Source of the DNA: Cupriavidus sp. D384
GTDB taxonomy: Bacteria > Pseudomonadota > Gammaproteobacteria > Burkholderiales > Burkholderiaceae
Assembly (NCBI RefSeq): GCF_001652915.1
Contig: NZ_BBQI01000004.1
Coordinates: forward strand, 1 to 64,000
Length of the DNA: 64,000 nt
Direction of reading: 5' to 3'
In this document: positions 7,208 through 17,501 of the stretch, in pieces
Layout: each line of letters begins with the position of its first letter
Numbering within the stretch: position 1 is the stretch's first letter
Program-made: the position numbers and the translations under genes
The notes under the pieces: generated by a model
Database searches by the model: none
What the model was told of the DNA's origin: nothing
The model's input: the letters and a program-made list of their open reading frames with translations, nothing else

Positions 7208-8623
7208 ATGCCGTCCCCCATTTCCGAACAAATCGAAACGCTGCAATCCCGCCGTGCCACCACACTCACGCTTCTGGAATCCATGCACGAAAAGGCTGTG
7301 AGCGAGGGCCGTGCGTTCAGCACCGAAGAGCAACTCGCCTTTGATGCCGCATCGAACGAATGCAACACCATCAACGCGCAACTCGAAACGCTGGACAAGC
7401 TGCAATCGGTGTCCGCCAAGAGCGCGCGCCCGCTCGGCATGGCGCCGGGCTACCCCACTTCGCAGAATCCCGTTGGCCGCCGCACCCATGAGCGCGGTAT
7501 GGGCAACCTGCCACCGGGCACTGCATTTGCCCGCTTTGCGATGTGCCTTGCTGCTGGGCGGGGCAACCTACTGCAATCCGCCGAACTGGCAAAGAGCCTG
7601 TGGCCGGATTTCCCTCAACTCGCTGGCATCATCAAGCATGCTGCGGGCGTGGGTGGCACCGCTGGGGATGAGTGGGCAGCGCGCGTGATTCACACCAAAG
7701 CCGCCGTGGCCGCCGGCACCACGACCGACCCCACGTGGGCGGCACCGCTCGTGGATTACGCCACGATGCAAGACGAGTTTATCGGCCTGCTGCATCCGGC
7801 CACCATCATCGGGCGCTTGCAAGGGTTCCGCCGCGTGCCCTTCAATATCCGCATTCCACGGCAGACGTCCGGAACTTCCGTGGGATGGGTGGGCGAGGCC
7901 AAGCCCAAGCCCGTGAGCAAAATGGGTTTTGACGCGGTGACGCTCCCGTGGGCCAAGGTGGCGGGCATCTGCGCCATCACCGAAGAGCTTGCGCGGTTTT
8001 CGTCGCCCTCTGCCGAGGCGCTGGTGCGAGACGATCTCGTGGCGACGATCTCGGATTTCCTCAACGTGGCATTCATCGATCCAACGCAAGCACCCAACCC
8101 GGCGGCCAACTCGCCAGCGAGCATCACCTACGGCGCCGAGGCGATCCCGAGCACCGGCAACACGGTGAGCGCAATCACCGCCGATATTCAGGCGGCGCTC
8201 TCCTACGTCTCGCAGAACGGCTTGCCGTTGGATGGCCTCGCGTGGGTGATGAACCCACGCACGAAAATCTACCTCTCCATGCTGCGGCTCGGCACGGCGG
8301 ACGGTGTGTTCGCATTCCCCGAGGTGGCAGCCTCCAGCACGCTGGCGGGCTTTCCCATCGTGGATAGCGCATCGGTGCCGATTGCCGCCGATAGCTCCAC
8401 CTTCATTGCGCTGGTGAAGCCCTCGGAAATTTTGATTGCCGATGATGGTGGTGTGACGCTCGATGCGAGCCGCGAGGCAAGCATTGCCATGAGCGACGAT
8501 GGCACCGGCTCGCTCGTTTCGCTGTGGCAAAACAACTTGGTGGGCATCCGTGCTGAAAGGTACGTTTTCTGGCAACCGCGCCGCGCGGCCTGCTGCGTGG
8601 TGATCTCGGGCATTACCTACTGA
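7208..8623 (+). CDS. HK97-fold phage major capsid protein
   Basis: Shell-forming protein of 471 residues. The N-terminal 60-70 residues are helical (SEQIETLQSRRATTLTLLESM...INAQLETLDKLQ) and resemble the delta/scaffold domain that a protease normally removes. The capsid fold follows from about residue 160: ATIIGRLQGFRRVPFNIRIPRQTSG, VGWVGEAKPKPVSK, ITEELARFSSP, WVMNPRTKIYLSMLR and a C-terminal VGIRAERYVFWQPRR are typical of HK97-type capsid proteins. The ATG at 7208 is preferred over the GTG at 7196 because GGAG at 7198-7201 lies 6 bases upstream. No portal, terminase, protease or tail gene is nearby, so assembly would need a helper phage. A terminator follows. Confidence 0.9.
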   Translation: MPSPISEQIETLQSRRATTLTLLESMHEKAVSEGRAFSTEEQLAFDAASNECNTINAQLETLDKLQSVSAKSARPLGMAPGYPTSQNPVGRRTHERGMGNLPPGTAFARFAMCLAAGRGNLLQSAELAKSLWPDFPQLAGIIKHAAGVGGTAGDEWAARVIHTKAAVAAGTTTDPTWAAPLVDYATMQDEFIGLLHPATIIGRLQGFRRVPFNIRIPRQTSGTSVGWVGEAKPKPVSKMGFDAVTLPWAKVAGICAITEELARFSSPSAEALVRDDLVATISDFLNVAFIDPTQAPNPAANSPASITYGAEAIPSTGNTVSAITADIQAALSYVSQNGLPLDGLAWVMNPRTKIYLSMLRLGTADGVFAFPEVAASSTLAGFPIVDSASVPIAADSSTFIALVKPSEILIADDGGVTLDASREASIAMSDDGTGSLVSLWQNNLVGIRAERYVFWQPRRAACCVVISGITY

Positions 8624-8662
8624 GGGCCAGGTCGGCGCAAACTTGCGCTCGCCTGAAAGGAA

Positions 8663-8700
8663 AAGCCCTCGCGCTTAAGGGTGAGCGCGAGGGCTTCATT
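8663..8700 (+). terminator. Rho-independent terminator after capsid gene
   Basis: A perfect 13-bp stem (8663-8675 with 8684-8696) and an 8-base loop, followed by TTCATTT. The AA before the stem is too short to predict minus-strand function. Confidence 0.8.
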
Positions 8701-8839
8701 TACTGGCCGCCCTTTTTCTCAACTCGCGGGAGTAAGCGGCATGGCATGGCCCGCGTCCCGATCTCTTGATAACGGCGCCGGGTGGCCGAGTAATCCGGCG
8801 CTCGCGGCTAAATAGCCCTCAACGGGCGCCGACTGCATT

Positions 8840-9478
8840 CTATGCCTGAGTCGTCGGCTTTGGTGGGTTCGATGATTGCTGCATGCCCGCTCTATCGTCG
8901 CTCTGCTGGAGTGCTCGCAGCGCATTATCGAAATCAGTAATGGTTTTTTGCAGCGACGTATTGAGAAATTTCATTGAAGCGAACAGGTCGTCAAACGCTG
9001 CCGCGTCCATCGCTTTGTGATTGTTTAACGCCATTGCGACCTTGGAAAGGAACTGCCTAACCGTACTTCTCAAATATAGAGATGGTGCAACCAGCGAAGC
9101 GGGTATGTGGTGGAGTTCGATGGATTCAAGCGAACGGACCAGTCCTTGCAGTTCAGGTAGGTCAAATGGCATTCCGTCTTTTGCGGCCTCGTAGATGGAA
9201 TCTCGGCTCTTCAACTTCTCTGTAAAGTACTTTTGAACCGAAAGGGATCGTCGCGCGATCTCGCCCAGGGTCTCGGCCACATTTAGCTGCTCTAGCCTAC
9301 GCTGTTCAGCCAACCCCGCAAGAGTTATCTGATGCTGGCGCCTTGCTTGGTAAATCGCAACACCCATCCCCAGTCCGAGAGCAAGTATTGAGCCCCACGC
9401 TTGAACCCATGAGGCGCATTCGCTCCGAGTCAGACCAAATGGTAGTAGTAAGCAAGTTTCTGCGATGTTGTAGGCCAT
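8840..9478 (-). CDS. Membrane-anchored helical cargo protein
   Basis: A 212-residue protein on the strand opposite to the rest of the element. One transmembrane segment lies near residues 26-44 (AWGSILALGLGMGVAIYQA). A long helical, probably coiled-coil cytoplasmic part follows (QHQITLAGLAEQRRLEQLNVAETLGEIARRSL...), with a Gln/Ser/Pro tail. No family recognised. Single-gene, opposite-strand cargo at the right end of phage-like elements often affects host or competing phages; that role is only inferred from position. The stop is at 8840 and the upstream region (9479-9594) is shared with the next, divergent gene. Confidence 0.75.
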   Translation of the reverse strand: MAYNIAETCLLLPFGLTRSECASWVQAWGSILALGLGMGVAIYQARRQHQITLAGLAEQRRLEQLNVAETLGEIARRSLSVQKYFTEKLKSRDSIYEAAKDGMPFDLPELQGLVRSLESIELHHIPASLVAPSLYLRSTVRQFLSKVAMALNNHKAMDAAAFDDLFASMKFLNTSLQKTITDFDNALRALQQSDDRAGMQQSSNPPKPTTQA

Positions 9479-9594
9479 AGGATCGCTTCAGCGGTAGCGG
9501 TTACTTGTTGGAATTCTGTCACAGCGCCTGCAGCGCAGATGGTATCGCATCCGCTATGGTCTAATTCCGGCATCGCCACCCCAAGTGCCACAGC

Positions 9595-10246
9595 ATGAAA
9601 CGTAGCTGGCTCAGGTTCGTCCCGCCTCTTGGCCTTTGCGCTCTGACCGCGCTCTCCCTCTATGGAATGGTGGTCCACACCAACGATCCCATCGCGTTCA
9701 ATCTTGCGGTCGGTTTCGTTAATGCGGTGATCTTCTGGCTGCTGGTGGTGGTGTGGCCCGAGCGCAAGCGACGCAAGGTCATAAGGGAGAACCTACGCCG
9801 CCGATATCAAGATTTCAGGGAGACCGCCGTTCTCACGCTCTTGCATGCCGCCGGGATTTTACGAGACCTCGGACAAGGTGCAAGAGCTTACCGATCACCG
9901 AAAATTCAGGGAATTTTTCGATACCGACAGCGAAGGGCGATGGTATGACGCGCTCAATGGCCTGCAAGGTGAGCCCGAACGAATGGCCGACTTGCTGCTT
10001 GAGATGGAGATGCTGGCCGACGAGGTGCGCTATGTACTGAACAAGGTCGACATCGATGACGCCTCAGTGCACAGCGCGTTTAAGAACCTGTGTGCCCATA
10101 TTTTGCGGCTGCGTAGCCATGGCGTCTATTCGCATGACCAGACAAAGTATGTCGGTCAATTCGTATGGGCCATGCTGGCGCAATGGAGTTTCATCGACGG
10201 CCAGTTGGAAAAAGACCCCATTCAAAAGCTCATCGACAGCATCTAG
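9595..10246 (+). pseudogene. Membrane protein split by one-base frameshift
   Basis: Two frames appear to make one gene. The first (from 9595) encodes two transmembrane segments (LGLCALTALSLYGMVV and LAVGFVNAVIFWLLVVVW) and a basic loop, then RRRYQDFRETAVLTLLHAA. The second frame continues with GFYETSDKVQELTDHRKFREFF to a stop at 10246. Removing one G from GGG at 9853-9855 joins them into a 216-residue protein. As written, the first frame stops at 9948. The second frame has an ATG at 9845 but no ribosome-binding site. The soluble part (DALNGLQGEPERMADLLLEMEMLADEV...) is helical. Function unknown. Confidence 0.7.
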
Positions 10247-10254
10247 CTCACACC

Positions 10255-10758
10255 ATGAAAGTTCCCTTGCTCTTGGCATTGCTGCTCGCCACCAATGCGG
10301 CCTCGGCATTCGACGTCGATGGCTTTCGCTCTGGTATGTCTCCCGCTGAGGTGTCCCAGATTGTTGCCGCTCGCGGACTTGAGCTGTGGCAAGCCGGCAA
10401 TTCACAAAATTGGTCAATTGGTAGGCGGTCGGAATACCGAATCGACAGTACCCTGACTTTCTGCCAAAAGAGCGGGTTGATGGCCTACTCAAAGGCCATC
10501 GATCCCGACAACGACTATGTACCCACGCTTGAGCGGAATCTTTCTTCTTGGGGGCAGCCCAAGGTGAGCGTCAGGCGGCAACCATGGTCAGGACCAGGCG
10601 GTGGTGACATCGTCAGTTTGGACAACTTATGGAAGAGGGGCAGCGATGAGATCAACCTCAGCTTCTCGCCGGAGGGACGCGATGGCAAAGGCGGCTTGCG
10701 CTACAACCGAGGCGCATTTCTTTCCTATGCTGATCGGTCCCGTGTGTGCGCGCCGTAG
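10255..10758 (+). CDS. Small secreted protein
   Basis: A 167-residue protein with a clear Sec signal peptide (MKVPLLLALLLATNAASA, cleavage before FDVDGF). The mature part starts FRSGMSPAEVSQIVAARGLELW, a pattern seen in small periplasmic proteins that resemble the BamE/SmpA repeat. Two cysteines (TFCQKSG and the penultimate RVCAP) could form a disulfide. It starts 8 bases after the frameshifted gene, so the two were probably one cargo operon. No family assigned. Confidence 0.75.
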   Translation: MKVPLLLALLLATNAASAFDVDGFRSGMSPAEVSQIVAARGLELWQAGNSQNWSIGRRSEYRIDSTLTFCQKSGLMAYSKAIDPDNDYVPTLERNLSSWGQPKVSVRRQPWSGPGGGDIVSLDNLWKRGSDEINLSFSPEGRDGKGGLRYNRGAFLSYADRSRVCAP

Positions 10759-11159
10759 CGACATGAGAAAGGCGCCGAGCCCACCGGAGTAATTCGCCCC
10801 ACCGGGTGAGTCTGATGTGAGCGCCGTCTCGTTACCCGTAGTGCCCGGCGGGCTGCATGATGGCCTCCGACCGACATTCAGTGCAAGGCCGGGGCGAGTG
10901 GTCGCTTCACTCCAAGACGTTCTCAAACTGCGTAAATTGGGGGTAGAAGTGGGGGCTGGTTATCTGGTGAAGAACTGAAAACCGCCCCAGTAATGCCTTT
11001 GCGGGTAGCAGTTCGTATGACCCTCTCTCCGCCAGAATTTTGATGCCCGCGCCAGCGGGCATCGTCGCTTCCGGAGAGAAGCAAGCCAATAATTTGGCTT
11101 GCGCGGGGGATTCGAAGGGATTCGCTTGCAAGCGAATCCGCGGCCTGCGCATGTGTAGG

Positions 11160-11180
11160 CGAATCCCCCTCTCTCCGCCA
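11160..11180 (+). other. Right attachment site (attR)
   Basis: A 21-base sequence identical to 92-112, ending in the tRNA CCA. It is the longest match to the left end, so it is the likely right crossover site. The shorter 14-base copy at 11021-11034 is the alternative. Confidence 0.75.
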
Positions 11181-11187
11181 GAATTTT

Positions 11188-11209
11188 GATGCCCGCGCCA
11201 GCGGGCATC
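11188..11209 (+). terminator. Terminator of tRNA-Ser locus
   Basis: A 9-bp stem GATGCCCGC/GCGGGCATC with loop GCCA, then GTCGTTT. It lies between the attachment site and the convergent symporter gene and could also end the latter on the minus strand (AAAATTC follows there). An almost identical copy is at 11042-11063. Confidence 0.6.
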
Positions 11210-11238
11210 GTCGTTTCCGGACTCCGCTCCGCCCCGCC

Positions 11239-13290
11239 CTACCCCTTCCTCAAATAATTCACCAGCCGATCGATCACTGGAGCATTCCTTGGCGTGACCA
11301 GGCTGACCAGAATGGCGGCCGCGAATCCTGCGGGTACGCCGAACGCCCCCGAGGCAATTGGATCGACGCCGAACCATCGGTTGCCGAAGATCCCGGTCAT
11401 GCGGGTGAAGAACGGGTAGTTGACGAAGATGTAGTACACCGCCACGGCCAGGCCCGTGGCCATGCCGGCGACTGCGCCGGCGGCCGTGGTGCGGCGCCAG
11501 AAGATGGCCAGTACCAGCACCGGGAAGAAGCTCGATGCCGCCAGCGAGAAGGCCGCGCCCACCAGGAACAGGATATTGCCGGGCCGCAGCGATGTGACAT
11601 ACGACGCGAACAGCGCCACGCCCAGCAGCACCACCTTGGCCGTGGTCACGCGGCGCTGGTGGGTCGCCTGGCGGTCGATCATGTGGTAGTACACGTCGTG
11701 CGACAGCGCGTTGGCGATGGTCAGCAGCAGCCCGTCGGCCGTCGACAGGGCGGCGGCCAATGCACCGGCAGCGACCAGGCCCGAGATCACATAGGGCAGC
11801 CCGGCGATTTCCGGCGCGGCCAGCACGATCATGTCGGGCTGGATCAGGATCTCGGCCCATTGCACGATACCGTCCCCGTTCATGTCCCGGATGCCGAAGA
11901 CCGGCGGGTCGACCTTGCGCCATTGCACCACCCACTGCGGCAGTTCCGCGTACGGCGTGCCCACCAGGTGATGGAAGAACTCGACCTTGACCAGTGCCGC
12001 CAGCGTTGGCGCCGACACATATAGCAGCGCGATGCAGAACACGGCCCACGCCACGGAACTGCGGCTTTCCTTGACCGATGGGGTCGTGTAGAGCCGCGTC
12101 AGGATGTGAGGCAGGCTGGCCGTGCCAACCATCAGGCAAAACACCAGCAGCACGAAGTTGAGCCGGCGCGTCTTGCGCTCCTGCTCCGACGCGGCGGGAT
12201 AAGGCTCGGTCGATGGCGTGGAAGGCTGGCTGCGCGCCAGGGCTTCCTCGCGCTGCTGCGTCCATTGCTGCAAGGCGGCTGCGGCATCCGCGGGGAATGC
12301 CTGCCGTTCGCGCTCCACCGTCTTGATTTCGCGCAGCGGCGCATTGCGGGCGCGCAGTTCAAGCAGGCGCGCATCAAGCAACTGCCGCTCCTCGTTGAAC
12401 GACATCGGCAGCCGTGCGATTCGCTCCTGCAGGTCGATGGCCTGCTGGCGGAAGATCTCGCGCACCTGCTGTTCCGCCGGATCGCGATCAAGCTGCTTCT
12501 CGGCCGCGTCGATCTGCTGGAGCAGACCGCCGTAGCCAACCTGCGGCAATACCTGGTGATGATGCTTCCAGGCGATCAGCGACACCGCCAGCAGGAAGGC
12601 CACGATCAGCATGATGTACTGGGCCACCTGCGTCCACGTCACCGCGCGCATGCCGCCCAGGAACGAGCACACCAGGATACCGGCCAGCCCGAAGAACACG
12701 CCCACCGCGAACTCCACGCCGATAAAACGCGTGACAATCAGCCCCACCCCCTGGATCTGGGCAACCAGATAGACGAACGAACATAGCGATGCCGCCAGAA
12801 CGGCAATCGCCCGCACGGGAATATTGCCGCCCGGCTTGCCGTTGCCGTAGCGCGCCGCCAGGAAATCGGGAATCGTATATCCGCCGTATTTGCGGAGATA
12901 AGGCGCCAGCAGGAACGCCACCAGGCAATAGCCGCCGGTCCAGCCCATCACATAGGCCAGCCCTTCGTAGCCCGACGCGAAGATGATGCCGGCCAGGCCG
13001 ATGAACGAGGCAGCGCTCATCCAGTCCGCAGCGATGGCCATGCCATTGAACATGGCGGGCACGCGCCGCCCGGCCACGTAGTATTCGTTGAGATCCGATG
13101 TGCGGCAGATCAGTCCGATACACGCATAGATCGCGATCGTGACAAAAAGGAAGACGTAGCCCAGCCAGAGCGCATCGGCATTCGAATGCTCGAGCAGGCC
13201 CATCATGCCGACGAAGCCGAGCAATCCGAGCGTAAACAGGCCGTAGTAAAGCATCAGCCGGCGGCGAAAGCGCGACTGGGTGTCTGGCAT
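11239..13290 (-). CDS. Sodium:solute symporter, VC_2705 subfamily (ActP-like)
   Basis: Inner-membrane sodium-coupled transporter of 683 residues, related to acetate permease ActP. The first half has SSS-family segments (NEYYVAGRRVPAMFNGMAIAADWMSAASFIG). The second half has the conserved AAALSTADGLLLTIANALSHDVYY. A hydrophilic helical insert of about 120 residues (255-375) separates them, as in the VC_2705 subfamily. An EF-hand-like loop, DMNGDGIVQWAE (Asp469 to Glu480), sits in an extramembrane loop. The start at MPDTQSR is chosen; upstream codons read through the acs terminator. Lying downstream of acs supports short-chain acid uptake, but the substrate is not proven. Confidence 0.9.
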   Translation of the reverse strand: MPDTQSRFRRRLMLYYGLFTLGLLGFVGMMGLLEHSNADALWLGYVFLFVTIAIYACIGLICRTSDLNEYYVAGRRVPAMFNGMAIAADWMSAASFIGLAGIIFASGYEGLAYVMGWTGGYCLVAFLLAPYLRKYGGYTIPDFLAARYGNGKPGGNIPVRAIAVLAASLCSFVYLVAQIQGVGLIVTRFIGVEFAVGVFFGLAGILVCSFLGGMRAVTWTQVAQYIMLIVAFLLAVSLIAWKHHHQVLPQVGYGGLLQQIDAAEKQLDRDPAEQQVREIFRQQAIDLQERIARLPMSFNEERQLLDARLLELRARNAPLREIKTVERERQAFPADAAAALQQWTQQREEALARSQPSTPSTEPYPAASEQERKTRRLNFVLLVFCLMVGTASLPHILTRLYTTPSVKESRSSVAWAVFCIALLYVSAPTLAALVKVEFFHHLVGTPYAELPQWVVQWRKVDPPVFGIRDMNGDGIVQWAEILIQPDMIVLAAPEIAGLPYVISGLVAAGALAAALSTADGLLLTIANALSHDVYYHMIDRQATHQRRVTTAKVVLLGVALFASYVTSLRPGNILFLVGAAFSLAASSFFPVLVLAIFWRRTTAAGAVAGMATGLAVAVYYIFVNYPFFTRMTGIFGNRWFGVDPIASGAFGVPAGFAAAILVSLVTPRNAPVIDRLVNYLRKG

Positions 13291-13319
13291 CAGCGCAACG
13301 ATAAGTGGAAATCGGTGTG

Positions 13320-13366
13320 GAAAAAAGCATTGTGCCCGCCCCTGGCAGCGCCAGGGCGGGCACAAC
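13320..13366 (-). terminator. Rho-independent terminator of acs
   Basis: A GC-rich hairpin (TGTGCCCGCCCCTGGC with GCCAGGGCGGGCACA, one bulged base) lies at about 13331-13365. On the minus strand it is followed by GCTTTTTT, directly after the acs stop and before the symporter start. Confidence 0.85.
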
Positions 13367-13406
13367 GTGGGTCACGCAGCCAGATAGCGTGCATGAACCG
13401 GCGGCG

Positions 13407-15389
<1,983 letters not shown>

Positions 15390-15742
15390 GGGTTGTCTCC
15401 TGGTTTGGCTTTGACTGCTTTGGGTGCAAGGTACGCCCGGCGCCTTACTTAAACCTGACTATCCAGACCCGGCTACCGAAGTCTGACATTCGGGCGGATG
15501 CTGGCGGGCATCCATCGCACTGGGCGATGCTGCGGCGCAGCAGGTATGGCAAGGCGCGGGAGACTGGGGGCACAAGTGCAGTCGGCTCTACTAAGTTAGC
15601 ACAGCTATAATGCGCCGGACCCAAATACCCGAACGTGGCGCACGCCCTTTCAATTGGCTTGCATGGGCCATGCCATGGCACCCAGCCAGCGGCATGCGAA
15701 GGCGCCCGCTTTGCGCGCCCCATCGGACGACATCGGACGAAC
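15390..15742. other. Divergent promoter region acs / DMT transporter
   Basis: About 350 bases between the divergent genes. A perfect TATAAT lies at 15606-15611 facing the transporter, but no good -35 is seen at the right spacing. A CATCGGACGA tandem duplication sits at about 15721-15740. Nothing else is recognisable. Confidence 0.4.
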
Positions 15743-16666
15743 TTGCCCATCCACGCCTTCCTGTTGATCGCCGCCATGGCCCTTGTCGGCAGCAATGTCG
15801 GGCTCGGCAAATCGATCATTGCCCATGTGCCCGTGCTGCTGTTCGCGCTGATGCGATTCCTGATCGCCATCGCCTGCCTGTCGCCGTGGTATCGGCCGGC
15901 GCGCATGCGCGCGGTGTCGCGCAGCGAATGGCTGAACCTGTTCCTGATGGCGTTCTTCGGCACCTTCATGTTCACGCTGCTGATGCTCGGTGGCGTGCGG
16001 CTGACCAGCGCGATGGCCGCCGGCGTGATAACCAGCACCATCCCGGCGACGGTAGCCATCCTGTCGTGGCTGTTGCTGCGCGAGCGGTTGTCCCGCCGCA
16101 CGGTGTTTTCGGTGCTGCTGGCCGTGGCGGGCATCGCCGTGCTCAATATCGCCCGTGGCGGCCATGACGGCCAGGCCGACGCGGGCCTGGGCGGCGGCGA
16201 CGCGCTGGCCGGCAACCTGATGATCCTGGGCGCCGTGGTCTGCGAATCGATCTATGTGATCCTGTCGCGGCGCCTGTCGCAAACGCTGGCAGCCATCGAG
16301 ATCTGCGCCTACACCCACCTGATCGGTGGCGCGCTGATGCTGCCGCTGGGCATCGTGCCGCTGCTGACCTTCGACTTCGGCAGCGTGGACGGCACCACCT
16401 GGGCCATGCTGGTCTGGTACGCGCTGTCGGCCAGCGTGTTCTCGTTCTGGCTGTGGATGAAGGGCATTCGCCATGTGCCCGCCCAGCTGGCCGGGGTCTT
16501 TACCTCGGTGCTGCCGGTGGCGGCCGCCGTCTACGGCATCGCCGTGCTCGGCGAGCGGCCCGGCTGGGCCCATGGCGTGGCGCTGGCGTGCGTGCTGGGC
16601 GGCATTGTGCTCGCCAGCTGGCCGGGGCCGATCGCGCGCCGCGCGCTGGACAGCCAATCGCGCTGA
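15743..16666 (+). CDS. DMT-family (EamA) transporter
   Basis: Inner-membrane transporter with about ten transmembrane helices in two EamA repeats (first ends near SVLLAVAGIAVLNI; second runs from NLMILGAVVCESIYVILSRR to VLGGIVLASWPG). The loop VRLTSAMAAGVITSTIPATVAILSWLLLRERLS is characteristic. The TTG at 15743 (PIHAFLLIAAMALVGSN) gives a normal N-terminus of 307 residues. A GTG at 15635 would add 36 uncharacteristic residues. Members export metabolites such as amino acids; the substrate here is unknown. It stands alone on its strand. Confidence 0.85.
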   Translation: MPIHAFLLIAAMALVGSNVGLGKSIIAHVPVLLFALMRFLIAIACLSPWYRPARMRAVSRSEWLNLFLMAFFGTFMFTLLMLGGVRLTSAMAAGVITSTIPATVAILSWLLLRERLSRRTVFSVLLAVAGIAVLNIARGGHDGQADAGLGGGDALAGNLMILGAVVCESIYVILSRRLSQTLAAIEICAYTHLIGGALMLPLGIVPLLTFDFGSVDGTTWAMLVWYALSASVFSFWLWMKGIRHVPAQLAGVFTSVLPVAAAVYGIAVLGERPGWAHGVALACVLGGIVLASWPGPIARRALDSQSR

Positions 16667-16789
16667 CCCAGCCCGCCGGCACTAACCAAACGTTACCTGG
16701 CCGCGCTGTCAGGTGTCATGGGCAGCACGGTACAATCGACCCCCGCTTCGATTGTCTGCTGACATTTACATCTTCTTCCGGCATCGCCC

Positions 16790-17359
16790 ATGGCCCAACA
16801 CACCCCGCTACGTCCCGCCCCGCTTCGACCGATTCCCCGCATCATCTTTGCCTCGCGCTGGCTGCAACTGCCGCTGTACCTTGGCCTGATCGTCGCGCAG
16901 GGCGTCTACGTCTACCACTTTCTGGCCGAGGTCTGGCACCTGCTGGCACACGTCACCACCTATGACGAAACCAAGATCATGCTGGTGGTGCTGGGCCTGA
17001 TCGACGTGGTGATGATCTCGAACCTGCTGATCATGGTGATCGTGGGCGGCTACGAGACCTTCGTCTCGCGCCTGGGCATCGACAACCACCCGGACGAGCC
17101 CGAATGGCTGGACCACGTGAACGCCGGGGTGCTGAAGGTCAAGCTGTCGATGGCGCTGATCGGCATCTCGTCGATCCATCTGCTGAAGACCTTTATCGAC
17201 GCCGAGCAGCGCAGCACGCACACGATCATGTGGCAGGTGATCATCCACGTAGCGTTCCTGGCTTCGGCCCTGGCCATGGCCTGGGTGGACCGCATGGTGT
17301 CGCATCCGCACCCTGCCGCCGGCCACGGCGCCGATGGTGCGGCGCAGCAGGCACACTGA
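16790..17359 (+). CDS. YqhA / UPF0114 family membrane protein
   Basis: A 189-residue inner-membrane protein of the UPF0114 (TIGR00645) family. Typical features are [20 protein letters not shown] at the N-terminus and [31 protein letters not shown], then [21 protein letters not shown] and a last helix with AWVDRM. Four transmembrane segments are visible. The His/Ala-rich tail is species-specific. Function is not established for the family. It precedes the fumarase gene, with a 10-bp stem hairpin (17419-17447, no T-run) between them. Confidence 0.93.
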   Translation: MAQHTPLRPAPLRPIPRIIFASRWLQLPLYLGLIVAQGVYVYHFLAEVWHLLAHVTTYDETKIMLVVLGLIDVVMISNLLIMVIVGGYETFVSRLGIDNHPDEPEWLDHVNAGVLKVKLSMALIGISSIHLLKTFIDAEQRSTHTIMWQVIIHVAFLASALAMAWVDRMVSHPHPAAGHGADGAAQQAH

Positions 17360-17501
17360 ATACTTCGCTTCGCCGAGGTGATTCATTCGCCTCGCAGCAA
17401 TACCCGACCAAAGGTGTCGACGGCTGTATGCAACCCGTACAGCCGTCGCCGCCAGGGTGTATCATCCCGGGCTGTGTTTCACCGCTGCCCTCCCCCACAA
17501 A

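Larger units (their letters stand above)
92..11180 (+). mobile_element. Integrative satellite-like element with lone capsid gene
   Basis: A block of about 11.1 kb lies between two copies of a 21-base sequence that forms the 3' end of a serine tRNA (92-112 and 11160-11180). The integrase gene sits just inside the left copy. Nearly all genes are on the plus strand, in the order integrase, unknown, AlpA-like regulator, zinc ribbon, RepA-like helicase, repeats, small unknown genes, HK97-type capsid protein, cargo. Portal, terminase, protease and tail genes are missing. Family knowledge: P4-type integrase, AlpA and a helicase/primase module are typical of P4-like satellites and related integrative elements. 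That it is a helper-dependent satellite is inference. The right boundary could instead be the shorter tRNA-end copy at 11021-11034. Confidence 0.8.
11021..11220 (+). repeat. Two 54-base direct repeats of tRNA end and flank
   Basis: Bases 11021-11074 and 11167-11220 match at 53 of 54 positions (C versus T near the end). Each contains the tRNA acceptor end and CCA, then a terminator hairpin (GATGCCCGC/GCGGGCATC). The repeat distance is 146 bases. The left attachment site shares only the tRNA part. Confidence 0.9.
10759..11238 (+). other. Right end of element, no gene
   Basis: About 480 bases without a credible gene. The first 260 bases show nothing recognisable. The rest holds two copies of the tRNA-Ser end plus terminator, a hairpin GCAAGCCA/TGGCTTGC (11081-11102) and a perfect 22-base palindrome (11118-11139, half-site GGATTCGCTTG). 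Confidence 0.6.
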
